Shown here: in pieces, positions 43,207 to 51,629 of the stretch
How positions within the stretch are numbered: the first letter of the stretch is position 1
Layout of the letters: each line of letters starts with the position of its first letter
DNA from: CAIYZT01 sp031385445
GTDB lineage: Bacteria > Pseudomonadota > Alphaproteobacteria > Rhodobacterales > Rhodobacteraceae
DNA: 64,000 nucleotides
Direction: 5' to 3'
Assembly: GCA_031385445.1 (NCBI GenBank)
Contig: JANNBM010000056.1
Coordinates: 124,001-188,000, forward strand
The notes under the pieces: generated by a model
Told to the model about the DNA's origin: nothing
Databases searched by the model: none
The model's input: only the letters and a program-made list of their open reading frames with translations
Translations under genes and position numbers: made by a program

Positions 43207-45065
43207 GCTTTTCCCCCATCCTGGGCCCCGAAATCCCGCCCTTCGCCCCGGCCCTGACCGTGCCGCCGGGCAAGGTCTGGCCGTTTTTTCGTTGGGCCTT
43301 GGTCGGGGCTTGGCGGGGGATCTTTTGGGCCATCTTTTGGTCGGCGCTGGTTGGCAGCTTCGAGGCGATTTCAGCCACGCTTCTGGGCGAGATGATCGAC
43401 AAAGTCACCAAATCCGAACCTGCCCGCATGTGGCAAGACATCGGCTGGGTCTTTGCGGTTTTTGCCGGATATTACATCGTGGCCCGTCCCATCGCTTTTG
43501 GCCTGAACACCGCCGCCGCGTCGATCCGGCTGGAACCGAACCTTTTCCCCCTGATCCTGTCGCGCCTGCACCGCTATACCATTGGGCAGGCGGTGACGTT
43601 TTTCGACAATGATTTTGCGGGCCGTATTGCGCAAAAGCAGATGCAGACGGCGCGGGCGGCGACGGATGTGGTGACGGGCCTGATCGAAACCGGCGCGTTC
43701 GCCTTGTCGTCGGTTGTCGGCTCGATCCTGCTGATGGCGACGATTGATTACCGCGTCGCGCTTTTGCTGCTGCTTTGGATCGTCGGTTATCTCGTCTTCA
43801 TCCGCCTGTCCCTAAAACGCATCCGGGGCGCATCCGCCGCCCGCGCCGCCGCCCGCGCCATGGTGACCGGGCAGATCGTTGACACCGTCACAAACATGAA
43901 AACCGTCAAACTTTTCGCCCACGCCACCCACGAAGACCGCGTTGCGCTGGAATCGATGGCGGGTTTCCGGCAAAGGGCCATCGCCTATGGCACCATCTCG
44001 TCGTGGTTCCGGTTCTTCATGGCCGCCATCGCCGGGATCCTGCCGGTCGTGATGGTCGGCGCTACACTTTGGCTGTGGAGCCGGGGGGAAACCACCGTGG
44101 GGGGCATCGCGGCCGCTGGCACAATCTCGTTCCGGCTAAGCCAGATGACCGGCTGGGTGTCGTTCAGCCTGATGTCGATTTTCGGCAATCTGGGCGAGGT
44201 CGAGGACGGCATTCGCACCCTGTCGCCCGCCTATACGTTAAACGATGCACCGGGCGCTGCCGAGATGCCGCGCGTGCGCGGTGAGATCGTGATGGACAGC
44301 GTGACGTTTGCCTATGGCCGCAAAACCGACGACGGGCGCGGCGGGGTTGAAGGGCTGTCGCTGCATGTGATGCCGGGCGAAAAGATCGGGGTTGTCGGCG
44401 CGTCGGGCGCGGGGAAATCGACGCTGGTTTCGCTGCTTTTGCGGCTCTACGACGCCGAAAAGGGCCGGGTTCTGATTGACGGGATCGATGTGAAGTCGGT
44501 CACGCAGGAATCGCTCCGCCGTCAAATCGGCATGGTCACGCAGGAAACCGCGATGTTCAACCGCACCGCGCGCGAGAATATCCTGTACGGCAACCCCGAG
44601 GCGACGCCCGAACAGATGATCGCTGCGGCCCGCGCCGCCGAGGCGCATGAGTTTATTCTGCACCTGCGCGATCATTCCGGCAATCAGGGCTATGACGCCT
44701 TTTTGGGTGAGCGCGGCGTCAAGCTTTCCGGCGGTCAGCGGCAGCGCATCGCCCTCGCCCGTGCCTTCCTGAAAGACGCGCCGATCCTTTTGCTCGACGA
44801 AGCCACCAGCGCGCTGGATTCCGAGGTGGAGGCGGCTATCCAGACCGCGCTGTCGCGGGTGATGCAGGGCAAAACCGTGCTGGCCATCGCGCACCGCCTG
44901 TCCACCATCGCCGCCATGGACCGCATTATCGTGCTTGACGACGGGCGCATCGTCGAACAAGGCAGCCACGCGGCACTGTTGGCCCAAAACGGTCTTTACG
45001 CCCGCTATTGGTCGCGACAGTCCGGCGGATTTATCGGCACCGACGAAAAGGAAGCGGCAGAGTGA
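43203..45065 (+). CDS. ABC exporter half-transporter 3
   Basis: A 620-residue ABC exporter half, more divergent than the first two in the membrane part. Walker A is GASGAGKST, the signature LSGGQRQRIALAR, Walker B ILLLDEATSALDSE, H-loop LAIAHRLSTIAAMD. The start ATG overlaps the preceding stop and the end overlaps the methyltransferase start (GTGA), so the four genes are translationally coupled. With both ATP sites apparently competent it could work as a homodimer. The substrate is unknown. Confidence 0.9.
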   Translation: MSFSPILGPEIPPFAPALTVPPGKVWPFFRWALVGAWRGIFWAIFWSALVGSFEAISATLLGEMIDKVTKSEPARMWQDIGWVFAVFAGYYIVARPIAFGLNTAAASIRLEPNLFPLILSRLHRYTIGQAVTFFDNDFAGRIAQKQMQTARAATDVVTGLIETGAFALSSVVGSILLMATIDYRVALLLLLWIVGYLVFIRLSLKRIRGASAARAAARAMVTGQIVDTVTNMKTVKLFAHATHEDRVALESMAGFRQRAIAYGTISSWFRFFMAAIAGILPVVMVGATLWLWSRGETTVGGIAAAGTISFRLSQMTGWVSFSLMSIFGNLGEVEDGIRTLSPAYTLNDAPGAAEMPRVRGEIVMDSVTFAYGRKTDDGRGGVEGLSLHVMPGEKIGVVGASGAGKSTLVSLLLRLYDAEKGRVLIDGIDVKSVTQESLRRQIGMVTQETAMFNRTARENILYGNPEATPEQMIAAARAAEAHEFILHLRDHSGNQGYDAFLGERGVKLSGGQRQRIALARAFLKDAPILLLDEATSALDSEVEAAIQTALSRVMQGKTVLAIAHRLSTIAAMDRIIVLDDGRIVEQGSHAALLAQNGLYARYWSRQSGGFIGTDEKEAAE

Positions 45066-46291
45066 TAATTACCGTCGACCGGCTGGGCCAACACGGCGAT
45101 GGCATCTGCATGACCGATACAGGGCCGATCTATGCCGCCGGTCTTTTGCCGGGCGAGGTGGCCGAGGGCGATCTTGACGGCGACACGCTGATCAATATCC
45201 GCATTGTCACGCCGTCGCCTGCGCGGGTCAAACCGCCGTGCGCCCATGCCCGCGCCTGCGGCGGCTGTTTGATGCAGCACGCGGCGGATGGGCTGGTCGC
45301 GGGCTGGAAAGAAGACATCGTGCGCGGCGCGCTGGCCGGGCAGGGGCTGTCTGCGCCGTTCCACCCGATGATCACCTCTGCGGCCCGCTCGCGCCGCCGC
45401 GCCACGATCACCGGGCGCAAAACCAAGACCGGCGTGCTGATGGGCTTTCATTCCCGCGGCACCGATACCTTGATCCCGGTTCCCGGCTGCCAGCTTTTGC
45501 ATCCAGACCTGATCGCCGGTTTTCCGGGGCTTGAGGCGATTGTCAAACTCGGCTCCACCCGCAGCACCGAAATTCAGATGACCGTCACACGCAGCCAGTC
45601 GGGGCATGACATTTCGGTCACCGGCGGCAAAGCGCTGGACGGCGAGATGCGGATGCAGCTGGCGCGGCTGGTTGAAACGCACAGCTTTGCCCGGCTGACG
45701 TGGTCTGGCGAAACCATCGCCCTGCGCGCCAACCCGCAGCAGCGCTTTGGCCGCGCCATCGTCACCCCGCCGCCGGGTGCGTTTTTGCAGGCAACGGTTG
45801 ACGGCGAGGCCGCGCTTTTGGCGGCCGTCACCAAGGCCGTCGGCCATGCCCGCCGCATTGCCGATCTGTTCGCGGGCTCTGGCACCTTTGCCCTGCCGCT
45901 TGCCGAACGGGCCGAGGTGCATGCCGTTGAAAGCGAAGCCCCGATGATGGCCGCGCTGGAAAAAGGCGCGCGCGGCATCGAGGGGCTGAAGCGCGTCACG
46001 ACCGAAGCGCGCGATCTGTTCCGCCGCCCGCTGGAACCGGACGAATTGAAATCCTTTGACGCCGTGGTCATCGACCCGCCCCGCGCCGGGGCTGAGGCGC
46101 AGACCAAAACGCTCGCCGCCGCCCGCGTTCCGGTCATTGCCGCCGTGTCTTGCAACCCGGTCACATTCGCGCGAGACGCCCTGATCCTGATCAATGCCGG
46201 CTATGTTTTGGACTGGGTTCAGGTCATTGATCAATTCCGCTGGTCCAGCCACGTCGAACTCGCCGCCCGCTTTTTTATGCCAAAAGGTTGA
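45062..46291 (+). CDS. RNA uracil-C5 methyltransferase, TrmA/RlmD family
   Basis: A 409-residue class I methyltransferase. An iron-sulfur cluster site is indicated by Cys60, Cys66 and Cys69 (PPCAHARACGGC) plus a later cysteine in VPGCQLL. The SAM site reads IADLFAGSGTFALPLAE, then VVIDPPRAGAEA and the catalytic cysteine in AVSCNPVTF. The N-terminal TRAM-like part is short. The GTG at 45062 overlaps the ABC stop and has AGGAAG upstream. The family methylates U in 23S rRNA or tRNA; the exact position cannot be assigned. Confidence 0.88.
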   Translation: MIITVDRLGQHGDGICMTDTGPIYAAGLLPGEVAEGDLDGDTLINIRIVTPSPARVKPPCAHARACGGCLMQHAADGLVAGWKEDIVRGALAGQGLSAPFHPMITSAARSRRRATITGRKTKTGVLMGFHSRGTDTLIPVPGCQLLHPDLIAGFPGLEAIVKLGSTRSTEIQMTVTRSQSGHDISVTGGKALDGEMRMQLARLVETHSFARLTWSGETIALRANPQQRFGRAIVTPPPGAFLQATVDGEAALLAAVTKAVGHARRIADLFAGSGTFALPLAERAEVHAVESEAPMMAALEKGARGIEGLKRVTTEARDLFRRPLEPDELKSFDAVVIDPPRAGAEAQTKTLAAARVPVIAAVSCNPVTFARDALILINAGYVLDWVQVIDQFRWSSHVELAARFFMPKG

Positions 46292-46372
46292 TTCGGCTGC
46301 CGACTGAACCCCTAGGAATAAATTTCAGACTGCTGTAAGCGCATTGAAAAATAAAGATAACCCGAGCAGATA

Positions 46373-46867
46373 ATGAACCGCCTTTTCCAAGCCTTCGTGA
46401 TCCTGTGCCTTGGCTTCAGCCTCGCGTCATGCAGCACCAAATTCCAAACCTATACCGGGCCAGCCGTGACCCAGGTTCAGGTCAGCAAGTCACAGCGCAA
46501 ACTGTACCTTTTGCATAACGCGGACGTGATTGTGTCCTACGACATCGCGCTTGGTTTTGCGCCTGTGGGACACAAGCAAGTTGAAGGCGACGGCAAGACA
46601 CCGGAAGGTCTGTACTACATCACCCACCGCAATCCGAATTCCAGCTATTATCTTTCGCTCGGGATTTCTTATCCCAATGATCAGGACCGGGCTGCGGCGG
46701 CGGTGCTTGGAAAACCACCGGGCGGTGACATCTTCATCCATGGCGGCCCGCGCGGCGCGATTGCCCAGCGCGACTGGACCGCAGGCTGTATTTCCGTGAC
46801 CGACAAGCAGATGGAGGTGGTCTATTCCATGATCAACCCGGGCACGCCGATCTGGATCCTTCCCTGA
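46373..46867 (+). CDS. L,D-transpeptidase family lipoprotein
   Basis: A 164-residue YkuD-fold protein. The signal peptide ends in a lipobox LASC (residue 20 region), predicting an envelope lipoprotein. The catalytic motif is intact as IFIHGGPRG and RDWTAGCISVTD, with the nucleophilic cysteine in AGCIS. Such enzymes crosslink peptidoglycan at L,D-positions or attach proteins to it. A second L,D-transpeptidase lies 0.8 kb away at 47623, with a CAP-domain lipoprotein between them on the other strand. Confidence 0.88.
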   Translation: MNRLFQAFVILCLGFSLASCSTKFQTYTGPAVTQVQVSKSQRKLYLLHNADVIVSYDIALGFAPVGHKQVEGDGKTPEGLYYITHRNPNSSYYLSLGISYPNDQDRAAAAVLGKPPGGDIFIHGGPRGAIAQRDWTAGCISVTDKQMEVVYSMINPGTPIWILP

Positions 46868-46890
46868 CGACCGCGCACAGGCGTTTGATA

Positions 46891-47445
46891 TTATTGCGTA
46901 ATGCCTGAAAATGCAGGTGCCGCGATACCAGCAGGTGCGCCGGACATGAGGGTCCACCAAATTTTGCCGCTGTCTTCTTGATACCAGGCAAAACCCAGCT
47001 GCGTTGCGCGGGGGTCAAGCAGAATATCGCGGGTGTCGGGCTGGACCATCCACGCGGAAAGGGTTTCCAGTTCGGTCTGGAAGGTTTCGGAAATCAATTC
47101 GCCCAGCAGCTTGCCAGAATAGCCCGCCCGCTGTGCCCGCAAAAGCGGCGAGGACCCGTCAGAGCCAAAGTGCCAGGGACGGTTTTGCACCGACATATCG
47201 CGCGAATGGGTGGCGGCTGCGGCGTCCAGCTCGGCGCTGAGCACCATATCTGGCGCACCGCGCGCCCGGCGCAGAGAATTGATCGCATCAAGGGTGCGGA
47301 AATAGATCGCGTTGGTGTCACTGCCTTCGATGCGGTAAACCCGAGGCAGCGGCTTTCCGTCGGTCCCCAAGGGAACCTCGGACGAGCTGCTGCAAGCCGC
47401 CAACATCGCTGCACCGCCCAGAATGAAGACCGACCGTCTGTTCAT
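46891..47445 (-). CDS. CAP-domain (SCP-like) lipoprotein
   Basis: A 184-residue protein with a twin-arginine-like start MNRRSVFILGG and a lipobox LAAC. The CAP fold is suggested by NSLRRARGAPDMVLSAELDAAAATHSRDM, HFGSDGSS, GELIS and PDTRDILLDPRATQLGFAW. CAP proteins in bacteria are secreted and their activities vary. It lies between two L,D-transpeptidases, suggesting a cell-wall link by context. It is divergent from the second transpeptidase. Confidence 0.85.
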   Translation of the reverse strand: MNRRSVFILGGAAMLAACSSSSEVPLGTDGKPLPRVYRIEGSDTNAIYFRTLDAINSLRRARGAPDMVLSAELDAAAATHSRDMSVQNRPWHFGSDGSSPLLRAQRAGYSGKLLGELISETFQTELETLSAWMVQPDTRDILLDPRATQLGFAWYQEDSGKIWWTLMSGAPAGIAAPAFSGITQ

Positions 47446-47622
47446 AATGCCCTACATCCCCGAATGCTCTGGAACCGCCAAACTGCGCCCTTCCTTTAAC
47501 CAAACCCCCGGCCAACTTCAAACAGCCATTGCAAGAGCTTGCCGAATGACGCCAGTTTGATTTGCGGGCAGGGGTGCAAAGCTGTAAGAGCCGAGCAAAA
47601 GCGAAGTCAAGGAGATCAGCGC

Positions 47623-48231
47623 ATGACGACTGATATCAAGAAAAGCGTCGATCGCCGTTTGTTCCTGAAGGGTGCAACGGCGGCCATGGGGGCGCTGGCG
47701 GGCGTGCCTGCCTTCGCTCAGGAAGGCACCACCGAAATGGAAGCGCCGCCCCAACAGGGCACCATCCGCAACAACATTTCCAGCTTTCGTTTGCTGGACT
47801 GGCAAAGCTATTTTGCCAACACCCGGAACGGGGCGATTTTGGTGGATATCTCGTCGCGCGCCCTGCATTTCTGGTCTGAAGATCAGACAATCTATCGGCT
47901 TTACCCCACATCCGTGCCGCTGTCGGACGATCTGACCCGCAAAGGCGCAACCTCGATTGTGGATAAGGTGGTTAACCCACCGTGGCGCCCGACCCCTGCC
48001 ATGAGAGAGCGCAATCCTGATTGGCCGGAAGTTGTCGAGGGCGGCGCGCCTGACAATCCGCTCGGGACGCGGGCGATGTACCTGTCCTGGCAGTATTACC
48101 GCATTCACGGCACCCATGACACGCGCAAGATTGGCCGCCGATCCTCGAACGGCTGCATTGGCCTGTACAATGAGCACATCCAAGAGCTCTATGAATTGGC
48201 CAAAGTTGGCACCCAAGTGTTGCTTATTTAA
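47623..48231 (+). CDS. L,D-transpeptidase with Tat-like signal
   Basis: A 202-residue YkuD-domain protein. The N-terminus DRRLFLKGATAAMGALAG is a twin-arginine signal, followed by cleavage near AFAQ. The catalytic motif is YYRIHGTHDTRKIG and RRSSNGCIGLYNEHIQ with the nucleophilic cysteine in SNGCIGL. The family forms 3-3 crosslinks or anchors proteins to peptidoglycan. The ATG at 47623 has AAGGAGATC upstream. The Tat export differs from the lipoprotein transpeptidase at 46373. Confidence 0.9.
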   Translation: MTTDIKKSVDRRLFLKGATAAMGALAGVPAFAQEGTTEMEAPPQQGTIRNNISSFRLLDWQSYFANTRNGAILVDISSRALHFWSEDQTIYRLYPTSVPLSDDLTRKGATSIVDKVVNPPWRPTPAMRERNPDWPEVVEGGAPDNPLGTRAMYLSWQYYRIHGTHDTRKIGRRSSNGCIGLYNEHIQELYELAKVGTQVLLI

Positions 48232-48379
48232 CGCAAGAACAAACGGTGAGGATGCTTGGCAAGAGGCCACGTTGAATTTGCACCCACAACTTGCGTAGAG
48301 AGACATACGAGGAATAGTCTTGGGTACGTTCGGTCGCCTCTGCAAAATCCGGCCCTGCGTTGAAATTCGGAGAGAAAAT

Positions 48380-48553
48380 ATGAAAAAGTTCGCACTCGCA
48401 GCAGCAGTTGCTGCTACTGCATCGACCGCTTTCGCTGGCGGCGTTGAGCCCACCGTTGATCCGACCGTCGTTGTCGCTACGACCTCGTCGTCGTCGGCTG
48501 GCATCGTCGTTCCGCTGCTGCTGCTGATCGTTCTGGGCCTTTCCCAGCTCTAA
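48380..48553 (+). CDS. Small secreted or membrane-anchored protein, paralogue A
   Basis: A 57-residue protein: signal peptide MKKFALAAAVAATASTAFAGG, a short acidic/threonine-serine linker, and a C-terminal hydrophobic stretch SSAGIVVPLLLLIVLGLS. A GGAGAG ribosome-binding site precedes the ATG, and a strong terminator follows. The same layout and nearly the same tail (NAGIVVPLLLLVVLG) occur in the 65-residue protein at 60665. The function is unknown; by analogy to small YjbE/GfcA-type proteins in polysaccharide operons it might aid surface glycan export. That is a guess from context. Confidence 0.75.
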   Translation: MKKFALAAAVAATASTAFAGGVEPTVDPTVVVATTSSSSAGIVVPLLLLIVLGLSQL

Positions 48554-48570
48554 GCTTCCGCTTTCGGAAA

Positions 48571-48611
48571 AAACAAAGGGACGGCAGTCTGCTGCCGTCC
48601 CTTTTGTTTTG
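48571..48611. terminator. Bidirectional intrinsic terminator
   Basis: GGGACGGCAG and CTGCCGTCCC form a perfect ten-pair stem with loop TCTG. It is flanked by an A-rich run on the left and TTTTGTTTT on the right, so it can end the small gene on the plus strand and hemH on the minus strand. Confidence 0.9.
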
Positions 48612-48628
48612 CCAAATTACGCCGGGTC

Positions 48629-49690
48629 TTATCCGATCCACCCCATCAGGTTGTCGCGGATCACCTGAACCAGCGCATCGATATGCGCCGCCTCATCGTT
48701 CAGACATGGGATATAGGTAAACGCCTCTCCCCCCGCATGCAGAAAGCTTTCGCGAATTTCGCCGTTGATCTCTTCCAGCGTTTCGATGCAATCCGCCGAA
48801 AACGCGGGCGCCATCACCGCAATCCGCTTCTTCCCCGCCTTTGCCAATTCTGCAACATGTTCAACGGTATAGGGTTTCAGCCACTCTTCGCGGCCAAAGA
48901 TTGACTGAAACGAAAGGTCGATTGACCCCTTCTTCCAGCCCAGCCGTTCACGCAGCAACCGCGTCGTTTTTGCGCAGTGGCAATGATAGGGATCGCCCTG
49001 CATCAAATAGCGTTTCGGCATCCCGTGATAGCTGGTCACCAAAACATCAGGCCGATGATCCAGCGCGGCATAGGCCCGCTCCACCGACTGCGCCAAAGCC
49101 TCGATATACAGCGGATGCTCAAAGTACTCGGCCACGACCCGCGCCGCCGGTTGCCGCTTTTCTTTTCCCAGCGCCTTGAAAAAGGCGTCATTTGCGGTGG
49201 CGGAGGTGGCCCCGGCATAGTGCGGGTACAGCGGAAAGAACAAGATTTTCTCGCAGCCCGCCTCGACCATTTTGCGCACCTTCGATTCGGTGGTTGGATT
49301 GCCATAGCGCATGGCGAAATCCACCATCACCTCATCCCCGAAAGCCGCCGCCATTTCCCGCGCAATCGCCGCGGTCTGATCCTTGGTGATGGTCAGCAGG
49401 GGCGATTCGTTTTTTTCGTGATTCCAGATCAGTTTGTAATTGGCGCCGCTGGTAAAGGGCCGTCTGGTCAGGATGATCAGCTGCAACAAGGGCTGCCAAA
49501 TCCAGTCCGAAATATCCACAACGCGCTTGTCCGACAAAAACTCGCTCAGATAGCGCCGCATGGACCAATAATCGTACCCGTCCGGCGTACCAAGGTTGGC
49601 CAAAAGCACACCGATCTTGGCAGGCCGCACCTTTGGGTGGTCGGCAGGGGCTTGGGACAGGCGGCCAGTTCCGGGCAAAACGTGCGACAT
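48629..49690 (-). CDS. hemH: Ferrochelatase
   Basis: A 353-residue enzyme that inserts iron into protoporphyrin IX, the last step of heme synthesis. Motifs are IGVLLANLGTPDGYDYWSMR, the metal-site histidine in VTSYHGMPKRY, SIFGREEWLKPYT and the glutamate in PAFSADCIETLEEI. It ends near a bidirectional terminator shared with the small secreted gene. HemJ, the preceding pathway enzyme, is at 10676. Confidence 0.96.
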   Translation of the reverse strand: MSHVLPGTGRLSQAPADHPKVRPAKIGVLLANLGTPDGYDYWSMRRYLSEFLSDKRVVDISDWIWQPLLQLIILTRRPFTSGANYKLIWNHEKNESPLLTITKDQTAAIAREMAAAFGDEVMVDFAMRYGNPTTESKVRKMVEAGCEKILFFPLYPHYAGATSATANDAFFKALGKEKRQPAARVVAEYFEHPLYIEALAQSVERAYAALDHRPDVLVTSYHGMPKRYLMQGDPYHCHCAKTTRLLRERLGWKKGSIDLSFQSIFGREEWLKPYTVEHVAELAKAGKKRIAVMAPAFSADCIETLEEINGEIRESFLHAGGEAFTYIPCLNDEAAHIDALVQVIRDNLMGWIG

Positions 49691-49743
49691 CAGTTTAATC
49701 CTTCTTCACCGCAACCGCTGACATAACCCGCCGACAAGCGGCG

Positions 49744-50550
49744 TCAATCCGTGTTGCGCGGCAAAGGTTCCTCGGCAGCGTTCAGCGCATCCGCCAGCCG
49801 CGCCGCCGCCGAGCCCGGTCGCAGCGGTTTTTGTTGGCTGTCATGGCTCGCCCAGCCTGTCAGGCAAATCACTTCGAATGTCGCCGCGATCAGCCCATCC
49901 GTGCCACCAAACCGCTGCGCATAGATCTCGGAGGCGCGCAGCAGCGTGGCGCGCCCGGTGGGCCTGCGCAGCCGTTGCTCAAGCGCGTTCCCCTCGCCCA
50001 TCGCCCGCAGATCGCGCATCAGGTGCAAGGCATCGCGGTATCGCAGGGTCTTGGTAAACCCGTCCGCCACCGGCAAGGCAAAGCCTGCGCGTTGCAACAG
50101 CCCGCCCAGATCGCGGATTTCGCCCATCGGCAGAACGCGCGGTGACAGCCCGCCGGAAATCTCGGCCTCCGCCTCGGCCAGACAGGCGCGAAGTTCCTGC
50201 AAAGTCTGCCCGCCGAACAGAAAGGCAAGGCAAAGACCGTCCGGCCGCAGCGCCCTGCGGCATTGCACCAACTGTCCGACCGGATCATTCGCCCAATGCA
50301 GGCACAGCGCATGGATCACCAGATCGTGCTGCCCCGGCTGCAGCGCCAGCACCTCGTCATCGGGCACCGTCGCGAATCCCTGCCACACATGCGGAAAACC
50401 CGTCACCACGACGGCGTTTGTAAAGGTTCTGTTAACCTCGGTCAGTCTTTCATGAACCTCGGCCGCCACCTCTTCTTGCCAGAAGATTTCGGTGGCGCGG
50501 GCACGGTGCAGGGCAAGCGCCTTGCGATCTGTCAGAAGGGGTGGTGTCAT
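49744..50550 (-). CDS. SAM-dependent methyltransferase (BioC-like)
   Basis: A 268-residue class I methyltransferase. The N-terminal part (TPPLLTDRKALALHRARA) resembles BioC and complex I assembly factor NDUFAF5-type proteins. Other marks are DLVIHALCLHWANDPVGQL, LRPDGLCLAFLFGG and LRYRDALHLMRDLRAMGEGN, the last typical of the NDUFAF5-like group. The usual glycine-rich SAM loop is poorly visible, replaced by VVVTGFPHVWQGF. The start at 50550 gives a normal length; the frame extends upstream over comF and is not coding there. It is divergent from comF with 24 bp between. Confidence 0.78.
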   Translation of the reverse strand: MTPPLLTDRKALALHRARATEIFWQEEVAAEVHERLTEVNRTFTNAVVVTGFPHVWQGFATVPDDEVLALQPGQHDLVIHALCLHWANDPVGQLVQCRRALRPDGLCLAFLFGGQTLQELRACLAEAEAEISGGLSPRVLPMGEIRDLGGLLQRAGFALPVADGFTKTLRYRDALHLMRDLRAMGEGNALEQRLRRPTGRATLLRASEIYAQRFGGTDGLIAATFEVICLTGWASHDSQQKPLRPGSAAARLADALNAAEEPLPRNTD

Positions 50551-50574
50551 GAGGGCAAAACATAGGGTCGGGCG

Positions 50575-51294
50575 ATGAATTTGCAAGCCGCCCTGCATCT
50601 GATCTATCCACCGCAATGCCTGACCTGCCACGAGCTGGTGACCACCGATTTCGGTCTTTGTGGGGCGTGCTGGCGCGATACGCCGTTTATCACTGGCCTT
50701 GTCTGCGACAAATGTGGTGTTCCCTTGCCGGGGCACGAGGCGGATGCGGGCACGTTGTGCGACACCTGCCTGACCATCGCACGGCCTTGGTCGCGCGGCC
50801 GTGCCGCCATCTTGTACCGCGAAAATGGCCGCTCGCTTGTGCTGTCGCTGAAACATGGGGACCGTCTCGATCTGGCCCGCCCTGCCGCTGGCTGGCTGCT
50901 GAAGGCGGCGGAACCGATTTTGGTGCCGCAGATGCTGGTGGCGCCGATCCCGCTGCATTGGACGCGCCTGTTCAAGCGCCGCTATAATCAGGCGGCGCTT
51001 TTGTCGGCGGCGCTTTCCAAAAAGGCCACGCTGGATCATTGCCCCGATCTTCTGATCCGCACCCGGCAGACCCACAGTCAGGAAGGGCGCGGACTTGATG
51101 GGCGCTTTGCCAATATGCAGGGCGCGCTTGCGCTGCATCCGCGCCACGCGGCCAAGGTGCGGGGGCGGCATATCCTTTTGGTGGATGATGTGATGACCTC
51201 GGGCGCGACCCTCGCCGCCGGGGCGGAGGCCTGCCGTGCGGGCGGCGCGTCCGAAGTTTCCGTGTTGGTGCTGACGCGGGTGGCGAAGGACTAA
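50575..51294 (+). CDS. ComF family phosphoribosyltransferase-like protein
   Basis: A 239-residue protein. An N-terminal zinc-ribbon with CLTCHELVT, LCGACW, VCDKCGVPLP and LCDTCLT precedes a type I phosphoribosyltransferase domain with the PRPP motif HILLVDDVMTSGATLAAGAEA. ComF-type proteins are needed for DNA uptake in competent bacteria; in Rhodobacterales related genes also support gene transfer agent recipient ability. Its role here is inferred from the family. Confidence 0.88.
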   Translation: MNLQAALHLIYPPQCLTCHELVTTDFGLCGACWRDTPFITGLVCDKCGVPLPGHEADAGTLCDTCLTIARPWSRGRAAILYRENGRSLVLSLKHGDRLDLARPAAGWLLKAAEPILVPQMLVAPIPLHWTRLFKRRYNQAALLSAALSKKATLDHCPDLLIRTRQTHSQEGRGLDGRFANMQGALALHPRHAAKVRGRHILLVDDVMTSGATLAAGAEACRAGGASEVSVLVLTRVAKD

Positions 51295-51371
51295 GCGGGG
51301 CCGGGTGATTCTCATTGACCTTGCCCCGCTCTGCCCGCTTATAGTCTGTCCGATCCAAAGGACCGCACGCG

Positions 51372-51626
51372 ATGAAACTTGTCGAGATTTACACCACCTC
51401 CACCTGCCCCTACTGCTCTGCCGCCAAGGCGCTTTTGCGCAAAAAGCGGGCTGTCTTCACCGAATTTGATGTCGGGCTGGACGCCACCCTTCGGCAAAAG
51501 ATGACGGTGCGGGCCAAGGGCCAGCGCACCGTTCCGCAAATCTTTATCGGCGGGGTTCATGTTGGCGGCTGCGATGATCTGCATGATCTGGACGACGCGG
51601 GCCGTCTTGACCAGATGCTGGCCTGA
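51372..51626 (+). CDS. grxC: Glutaredoxin 3
   Basis: An 84-residue GrxC-type glutaredoxin with the redox pair in TSTCPYCSAAKALL near the N-terminus, the cis-proline segment QRTVPQIFIGGVHVGGCDDL and a short C-terminal helix. It reduces protein and glutathione disulfides. It lies 3 bp before the nitrilase-family gene. Confidence 0.94.
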   Translation: MKLVEIYTTSTCPYCSAAKALLRKKRAVFTEFDVGLDATLRQKMTVRAKGQRTVPQIFIGGVHVGGCDDLHDLDDAGRLDQMLA

Positions 51627-51629
51627 CCC

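Noticed and set aside
47958..47966. Perfect DnaA box TGTGGATAA
   Set aside because: It is a single site inside the L,D-transpeptidase coding region with no cluster or CtrA site; one such 9-mer is expected by chance in 64 kb.
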